From Paractinoplanes tereljensis (GTDB taxonomy: Bacteria > Actinomycetota > Actinomycetes > Mycobacteriales > Micromonosporaceae), in NCBI RefSeq assembly GCF_016862435.1, contig NZ_BOMY01000038.1:186001-250000 (forward strand): a stretch of DNA of 64,000 nt, given 5' to 3'. Below are positions 60,486-64,000 of this stretch, piece by piece; positions within the stretch are counted from its first letter, which is position 1, and each line of letters begins with the position of its first letter. Under the pieces are notes generated by a model. The model made no database searches. It worked only from the letters and a program-made list of their open reading frames with translations, and was not told where the DNA came from. The translations under genes were made by a program, and so were the position numbers.

Positions 60486-60905
60486 ATGTCCGAAAGATCA
60501 TTCGGCGGTTCGCCGCCGTCCACCTCCGACCTGGTCAGCCAAGCCGCCGCGCAGATCTCGACACTGGTCCGCGACGAGCTGACCCTGGCGAAACTGGAGC
60601 TGACCGAGAAGGGCAAGCGGGCCGGAGTAGGCGGTGGCCTGTTCGGCGGCGCCGCGGCTCTCGGCCTGTACGGGCTGGGCCTGCTGCTGACCCTGGCCGT
60701 GGTGCTGCTCGACCTGGCCCTGCCGCTGTGGCTGTCGGTACTGATCGTCATGGTCGTCGTGTTCGCCGCCGCCGGCGTCGCCGCCCTGATCGGCAAACAG
60801 AAACTCGCCGCCGCCGTACCGCCGGTGCCCAGCGACGCCGTCGCCAGCACCCAGCAAGACGTGCAGACCGTCAAGAACGCCCTACGGGAAGGACGCTCGT
60901 CATGA
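60486..60905 (+). CDS. holin-like (phage holin superfamily 6) membrane protein
   Basis: 139 residues: amphipathic helix (STSDLVSQAAAQISTLVRDE), LTLAKLELTEKGKRAGVGGG, two transmembrane helices (LYGLGLLLTLAVVLLDLALP, WLSVLIVMVVVFAAAGVAAL) and a charged tail. Called actinobacterial holin X in databases, but with no phage genes around and a DUF3618 partner it is a chromosomal stress protein. Preceded by GAGGAGC. Confidence 0.88.
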   Translation: MSERSFGGSPPSTSDLVSQAAAQISTLVRDELTLAKLELTEKGKRAGVGGGLFGGAAALGLYGLGLLLTLAVVLLDLALPLWLSVLIVMVVVFAAAGVAALIGKQKLAAAVPPVPSDAVASTQQDVQTVKNALREGRSS

Positions 60906-61237
60906 GCGATTCACCAGCCTCCGCCGACCCGCAGCAGCTGCGCGCGGAGATCGAACAGACCCGCGCCGAGCTGGGCGACACGGTCCAGCAACTCGCCGCC
61001 AAAGCCGACGTGAGAACTCGCGCCAAGCAGGCCCTCGGCGACGCCACCGACCAGGTGAAACAGAAGCTGACCGACGCGAAGGACCAGGCGGCACAGGCCG
61101 CGACCACGGCGAAGCAACAACTTGCCAACTCCGACCTGCCCGCCCCGATCCGCCGGCCGCTGCCACTCGCCGCCATCGGCGCGGCCGCCGTCGCCGCCAT
61201 CATCCTGCTCATCGTCGTCACCCGACGGAGGCGCTGA
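60902..61237 (+). CDS. DUF3618 membrane protein
   Basis: 111 residues: N-terminal DUF3618 signature (LRAEIEQTRAELGDTVQQLA), a Lys/Ala coiled region with DATDQVKQKLTDAKDQAAQA, and one C-terminal membrane helix (LAAIGAAAVAAIILLIVV) ending RRRR. Start overlaps the holin-like stop by 4 bp. Commonly found with holin-like and DUF4235 genes in stress operons. Confidence 0.88.
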   Translation: MSDSPASADPQQLRAEIEQTRAELGDTVQQLAAKADVRTRAKQALGDATDQVKQKLTDAKDQAAQAATTAKQQLANSDLPAPIRRPLPLAAIGAAAVAAIILLIVVTRRRR

Positions 61238-61509
61238 TGAGCGGCAAAGCGATGAAGATCGCGTACAAGCCGGTCGGTTTGCTTCTCGGCGCGGCCGCCG
61301 GCGCCGTCTCCGGTCTGATCTTCAAACAGGTCTGGAAGGTCGCCGGCCACGACGACGACGCCCCGAACGCCACCGACGAGGACCGCGGCTGGACCGAGAT
61401 CCTGATCGCCGCCGCCATCCAGGGCGCCATCTTCGCCGTCGTCAAGGCGGCGGTCGACCGGTCCGGCGCCGCCGGCGTCCGCAAAGCCACCGGCCAGTGG
61501 CCGGCCTAG
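61237..61509 (+). CDS. DUF4235 membrane protein
   Basis: 90 residues with two helices (VGLLLGAAAGAVSGLIFKQV and ILIAAAIQGAIFAVVKAAVD) and KATGQWPA at the end, the DUF4235 pattern. Overlaps the DUF3618 stop by one base. Function unknown; constant neighbour in this operon type. Confidence 0.88.
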   Translation: MSGKAMKIAYKPVGLLLGAAAGAVSGLIFKQVWKVAGHDDDAPNATDEDRGWTEILIAAAIQGAIFAVVKAAVDRSGAAGVRKATGQWPA

Positions 61510-61530
61510 AACCGCGCAAGGGAGAAAACC

Positions 61531-61818
61531 ATGGCAATCATCAAATTCACTGCCGGGCTGGCCGTCGGATACGTGCTCGGCGCCCGCGCCGGCCGCGAGA
61601 GGTACGAGCAGATCGTCGCCGGCGCCCGTAAGGCCCAGAGCCACCCGGCGGTGACCCAGGCGCAGCAGAAGGTCCAGAGTTTGCTCGGCACCGCACCGGA
61701 CACGTCGACGGCAACCGCCGATCCGGTGCCGGACGACACCGTAGAACTGGTTGCCGCCGGCAGTCCGACCCCCCGCCACTCGCGGCGCCCACCCAGGACC
61801 ACACCGCCGGTTGCGTAA
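61531..61818 (+). CDS. YtxH-like small membrane protein
   Basis: 95 residues: an N-terminal glycine-rich membrane helix (FTAGLAVGYVLGARAGRERY) followed by EQIVAGARKAQSHPAVTQAQ and a flexible Thr/Pro-rich tail. YtxH-like proteins are general-stress membrane proteins. AAGGGAG precedes the ATG. Last gene before the terminator at 61821. Confidence 0.8.
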   Translation: MAIIKFTAGLAVGYVLGARAGRERYEQIVAGARKAQSHPAVTQAQQKVQSLLGTAPDTSTATADPVPDDTVELVAAGSPTPRHSRRPPRTTPPVA

Positions 61819-61820
61819 CA

Positions 61821-61848
61821 AAGAGGCCCCGCGAAAGCGGGGCCTCTT
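61821..61848. terminator. intrinsic terminator closing the stress operon
   Basis: Perfect 12-bp stem AAGAGGCCCCGC / GCGGGGCCTCTT with GAAA tetraloop, two bases after the YtxH-like stop and 39 bp from the convergent gene's stop. Likely bidirectional. Confidence 0.85.
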
Positions 61849-61887
61849 CAGGCCATCCGCGCGGCTACCACCTACCCGCCGGACGGC

Positions 61888-62724
61888 TCAGGGCAGGATC
61901 TGGTCGCCGATCGCGGTGGCGACGGCTCCTATCTGGAGCAGGCTGAGTGGCGCCTCGGGCTGCGCCACCGAGTTGTCGGGGTCGGTGCCGGGCACGATGA
62001 ACTCGTTGTCGACGAAGACCAGCAATGTGCGCTTGTCGGCCAGTTCGACGGTCGCCTCGTGGCCCACGAACCCGTGCAGGCTCGTCGTGGTCCGCACCCG
62101 CTGCCGCCGCCCGTCCGTGCCCTTGCTCTCGGTGCACTCCTCCGGCGAGGGGTAGCACTTGAAGTAGGTGTCCGGATTCAGGATCTTCGGGTCCGTCCCG
62201 CACTTGCTGAGGGTGCCGCCGTTGCACGGGTTGACCGCGATGACACTGAGCCGGATCGTGCCGCGCCGGCCGTCGAGGCTGATGCCCGTACCGCCGAAGA
62301 ACATCTGGTCCTGCGTGCGCTGCACGCCGTCGCCGGTGATCAGCGGCGGCTGACCGTCCGGAGTGGAGTACGCGGGGTCGCCCTGAGCCAGCCATTTCGC
62401 GTCCGGCGCCGTCGCGCGGACCGCGTCGCCCATGGCCTTGCGCAGCGACGCGGCAGTGGCTGCCCTCGTCGCCCGGTTGGTGGCGACGAGCCGGAAGCCC
62501 GGAGCCGGAGCCGGAGCCGTGGCTTGGGCTGAAAAGGTCACCGGTGGGGCGGGCGCCGCCGGGCTGATCACCGCGAACGCGGTGGCCAGGACGGCAATCG
62601 CGGCGACCGGCACACCGACACGTACGAGAGTCCGCCGCCGCTTCTCACTCCGCACGATTCCCGCAACGTCGATCGTGCTGGGTGGAGCGTCCGCGGTCAG
62701 GTCCTCGAAGAGCTGCTGGGTCAT
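61888..62724 (-). CDS. single-pass membrane protein paired with SigE-family sigma factor
   Basis: 278 residues: cytosolic N-terminus (about 1-33), one membrane helix (VGVPVAAIAVLATAFAVI), and an extracytoplasmic domain with four cysteines (NPCNGG, SKCGTD, FKCYPS, EECTES). It lies 23 bp after the sigma factor on the same strand. This is the arrangement of SigE-type sigma factors with a membrane partner; an anti-sigma role is plausible but there is no zinc-finger anti-sigma motif. Start ATG 62724 chosen; longer frames overlap the sigma gene. Confidence 0.75.
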   Translation of the reverse strand: MTQQLFEDLTADAPPSTIDVAGIVRSEKRRRTLVRVGVPVAAIAVLATAFAVISPAAPAPPVTFSAQATAPAPAPGFRLVATNRATRAATAASLRKAMGDAVRATAPDAKWLAQGDPAYSTPDGQPPLITGDGVQRTQDQMFFGGTGISLDGRRGTIRLSVIAVNPCNGGTLSKCGTDPKILNPDTYFKCYPSPEECTESKGTDGRRQRVRTTTSLHGFVGHEATVELADKRTLLVFVDNEFIVPGTDPDNSVAQPEAPLSLLQIGAVATAIGDQILP

Positions 62725-62747
62725 GATGTCGTCCTTTCCGCGCGGAC

Positions 62748-63230
62748 TCAGCCGCGCAGTGCCTGTTCGTTGACGCGCAGGGCCTGCAGCCCGCGCGCGG
62801 TCTGGCTCTTCACGGTGCCGACCGTGACCTGCAGGATCTCGGCGGTCTGCTCCGCGGAGTAGTCGAAGTAGAACCGCAGGATCAGTACGGCCCGCTGGCG
62901 TGGACCGAGCTCCCGCAGGAGCGCGGCCAGTGAGTCGCGGTCGGTGATCCGATGGCCCGGGTCTACCGGCTGGTCCGGCAGGTGCTCGGCCGAGCGTTCG
63001 CGGCGCCACGGCCGGCGGCGTTCACTGAGCCAGACGCGGGTGAGGATCCGCTGGGCGTACGCCTCGGGGTTGTCGGCCCCACGCACGTCGCGCCAGTGGC
63101 GATAGATCTTGGCGATCGCGATCGAGACGAGATCGTCGGCGGTGTGCCAGTCCTGGCACATGAGGTACGCCGAGCGACGCCATCGCTCCATCCGCTGCGC
63201 CACGAAATCGTGGAATTCCTGGTCATCCAC
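62748..63230 (-). CDS. SigE-family RNA polymerase sigma factor
   Basis: 160 residues from GTG 63230. Region 2 (RRSAYLMCQDWHTADDLVSI, IYRHWRDVRGADNPEAYAQR) and region 4 (LGPRQRAVLILRFYFDYSAE, VTVGTVKSQTARGLQAL) are intact and joined by a short linker, the compact SigE/ECF group of Streptomyces-type bacteria. It would redirect RNA polymerase to stress promoters. Followed by its likely membrane partner. Confidence 0.92.
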   Translation of the reverse strand: MDDQEFHDFVAQRMERWRRSAYLMCQDWHTADDLVSIAIAKIYRHWRDVRGADNPEAYAQRILTRVWLSERRRPWRRERSAEHLPDQPVDPGHRITDRDSLAALLRELGPRQRAVLILRFYFDYSAEQTAEILQVTVGTVKSQTARGLQALRVNEQALRG

Positions 63231-63411
63231 CCGGTTCGAACCCGCCCTCCGGGAGTCGGCTGCGTGTTGACAGGCGTACGACGCAGCAGCTCGACCGGAG
63301 GGTTGCACGACACCTCTACACATCCCAAATAGGCCATAACACCGAGATATACCAGAAGTGTTATTGCTTCCTTCGCTTACTTAATCTTCGTCTTCGAGAA
63401 ATTGGTGGGGC

Positions 63412-63440
63412 TTGTCAACATATTGATGGACGTGAATAAT
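63412..63440 (+). promoter_or_regulatory. consensus-like promoter overlapping the 5' end of the S1 protease frame
   Basis: TTGTCA (63412-63417), 17-base spacer, AATAAT (63435-63440), five of six matches each to the vegetative consensus, in a stretch much richer in A/T than the rest. A transcript from it would begin near 63447, after the ATG at 63426. Confidence 0.55.
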
Positions 63441-64000
63441 TTTCGAGGTGCCGGCTACCCCCAGTACGCCGGCCCCTCACCCCCCGGAGGAAGCGGCGCC
63501 GAACTGGCCGCCGCCGACAGCACCCTCAAGTCCAGCCTGAAGACGCCGGGCACCGCGTTCGCCGTCGACCCGGTCACCAACAAGGTCGTGGTCAGCGTCG
63601 ACAGCACCGTCACCGGTGCCAAGCTCACCGCGGTCAAGTCCATCGTGGCCAAGCTGGGCGACAAGGCCGGCCTGGAGACCGTCCCCGGCACCCTGTCGCC
63701 CGAGATCTCCGGCGGCGACGCCATCTACGGCGGGGCCTACCGCTGCTCGCTCGGCTTCAACGTGAAGAACAGCGCCGGCGCCTACTACTTCCTGACCGCA
63801 GGCCACTGCACCCAGGTCGCCTCGACCTGGTACAGCAACTCCGCGAAGACCACGCTGCTGGGCACCAACTACGTCTCCAGCTTCCCCGGCAACGACTACG
63901 GCATCGTCAAGTACTCGACCAGCACCACCGTGACCATCAGCGGCGCGGTGGGCTCGCAGGACATCACCTCCGCCGCCACCCCGGCGGTCGGCGCGTCGGT
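63426..64000 (+). CDS. streptogrisin/alpha-lytic-type S1 protease, anomalous 5' end, cut by window
   Basis: Open from ATG 63426 to the window end (191 codons). Residues about 25-90 are the end of an alpha-lytic-type propeptide (TPGTAFAVDPVTNKVVVSVD). The mature chymotrypsin-fold enzyme starts near ISGGDAIYGGAYRCSLGF and shows His in FLTAGHCTQ and Asp in PGNDYGIVKY; the Ser lies beyond base 64000. Relatives carry a signal peptide and a longer propeptide; here the first 20 or so residues (MDVNNFRGAGYPQYAGPSPP) are not a signal. Either the 5' end was lost and replaced, or translation starts in a way not visible here. Confidence 0.7.
   Translation, partial: MDVNNFRGAGYPQYAGPSPPGGSGAELAAADSTLKSSLKTPGTAFAVDPVTNKVVVSVDSTVTGAKLTAVKSIVAKLGDKAGLETVPGTLSPEISGGDAIYGGAYRCSLGFNVKNSAGAYYFLTAGHCTQVASTWYSNSAKTTLLGTNYVSSFPGNDYGIVKYSTSTTVTISGAVGSQDITSAATPAVGAS

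Noticed and set aside
60486..61818. Possible prophage remnant because of a holin-like gene
   Set aside because: No lysin, capsid or integrase nearby; the DUF3618/DUF4235/YtxH-like neighbours are a known chromosomal stress set.
63225..63245. tRNA-like T-arm (GGTTCGAA)
   Set aside because: No cloverleaf can be drawn around it and it overlaps the start of the sigma factor gene.

Overview
The window comes from a high-GC filamentous actinobacterium, most likely Micromonosporaceae (Actinoplanes-like). The base composition and codon bias, the 4-bp ATGA/GTGA stop-start overlaps, the F420-dependent oxidoreductase, SigE-family sigma factor, LuxR/XRE/TetR/GntR regulators, many secreted hydrolases and the CATRA/CHAT genes all fit. 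The genus is inferred; there is no rRNA or housekeeping marker. I found no tRNA, rRNA, CRISPR array, complete insertion sequence or prophage.

Layout. 1-5979: edge-cut SDR, LLM oxidoreductase, a PQQ-sugar-dehydrogenase scrap, aldo/keto reductase, a DHA2 exporter divergent from its likely XRE regulator, and a TPR protein. 5994-12756: a leftward operon, MoxR ATPase, DUF58, VWA, trypsin-like protease with a peptide-repeat tail, response regulator and histidine kinase, followed by a 55-residue exported peptide and a flavodoxin-like lipoprotein. 12999-16612: a META lipoprotein overlapping a membrane TIR/WD40-type protein. 16657-19154: pectate lyase with a LacI-type operator and a frame-split diguanylate cyclase. 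19277-21849: four genes resembling a type VII (WXG100) secretion cargo set. 21920-27654: an aromatic-type catabolic cluster (amidohydrolase, GntR, extradiol dioxygenase, FAH-family hydrolase, FAD hydroxylase) carrying two amputated genes. 27655-28447: non-coding, holding a long inverted repeat.

28448-44196 is the most unusual stretch. It holds a giant SGNH hydrolase with a lytic-transglycosylase-like middle, an FHA protein, a membrane Ser/Thr kinase with an extracellular transglycosylase-like domain, a CHAT (caspase-like) TPR protein with a membrane partner, a CATRA-type protein carrying nucleotidyl-cyclase-like and TIR-like domains, its small CATRA-associated partner, the eroded stump of another CHAT gene, and a second CHAT-TPR protein. 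I read it as a CATRA conflict/programmed-death island next to cell-wall-sensing signalling genes. Both enzyme-like domains of the CATRA protein appear to lack key catalytic residues, whereas both CHAT proteins keep the His-Cys dyad.

44452-56199: a secreted-protease region (M4 with a multi-TM N-terminus, S8 subtilase with repeated beta modules, lipoprotein, RDD protein, LuxR regulator, second M4), with a LuxR remnant. 56378-59322: a TetR gene with an SRPBCC/phytoene-desaturase-like pair, identical 15-bp motifs on both sides of tetR, and a 20-codon leader ORF. 59419-61818: an envelope-stress operon (YihY, holin-like, DUF3618, DUF4235, YtxH-like). 61888-64000: SigE-family sigma factor with a membrane partner, and a streptogrisin-like protease whose 5' end looks replaced, cut by the window edge.
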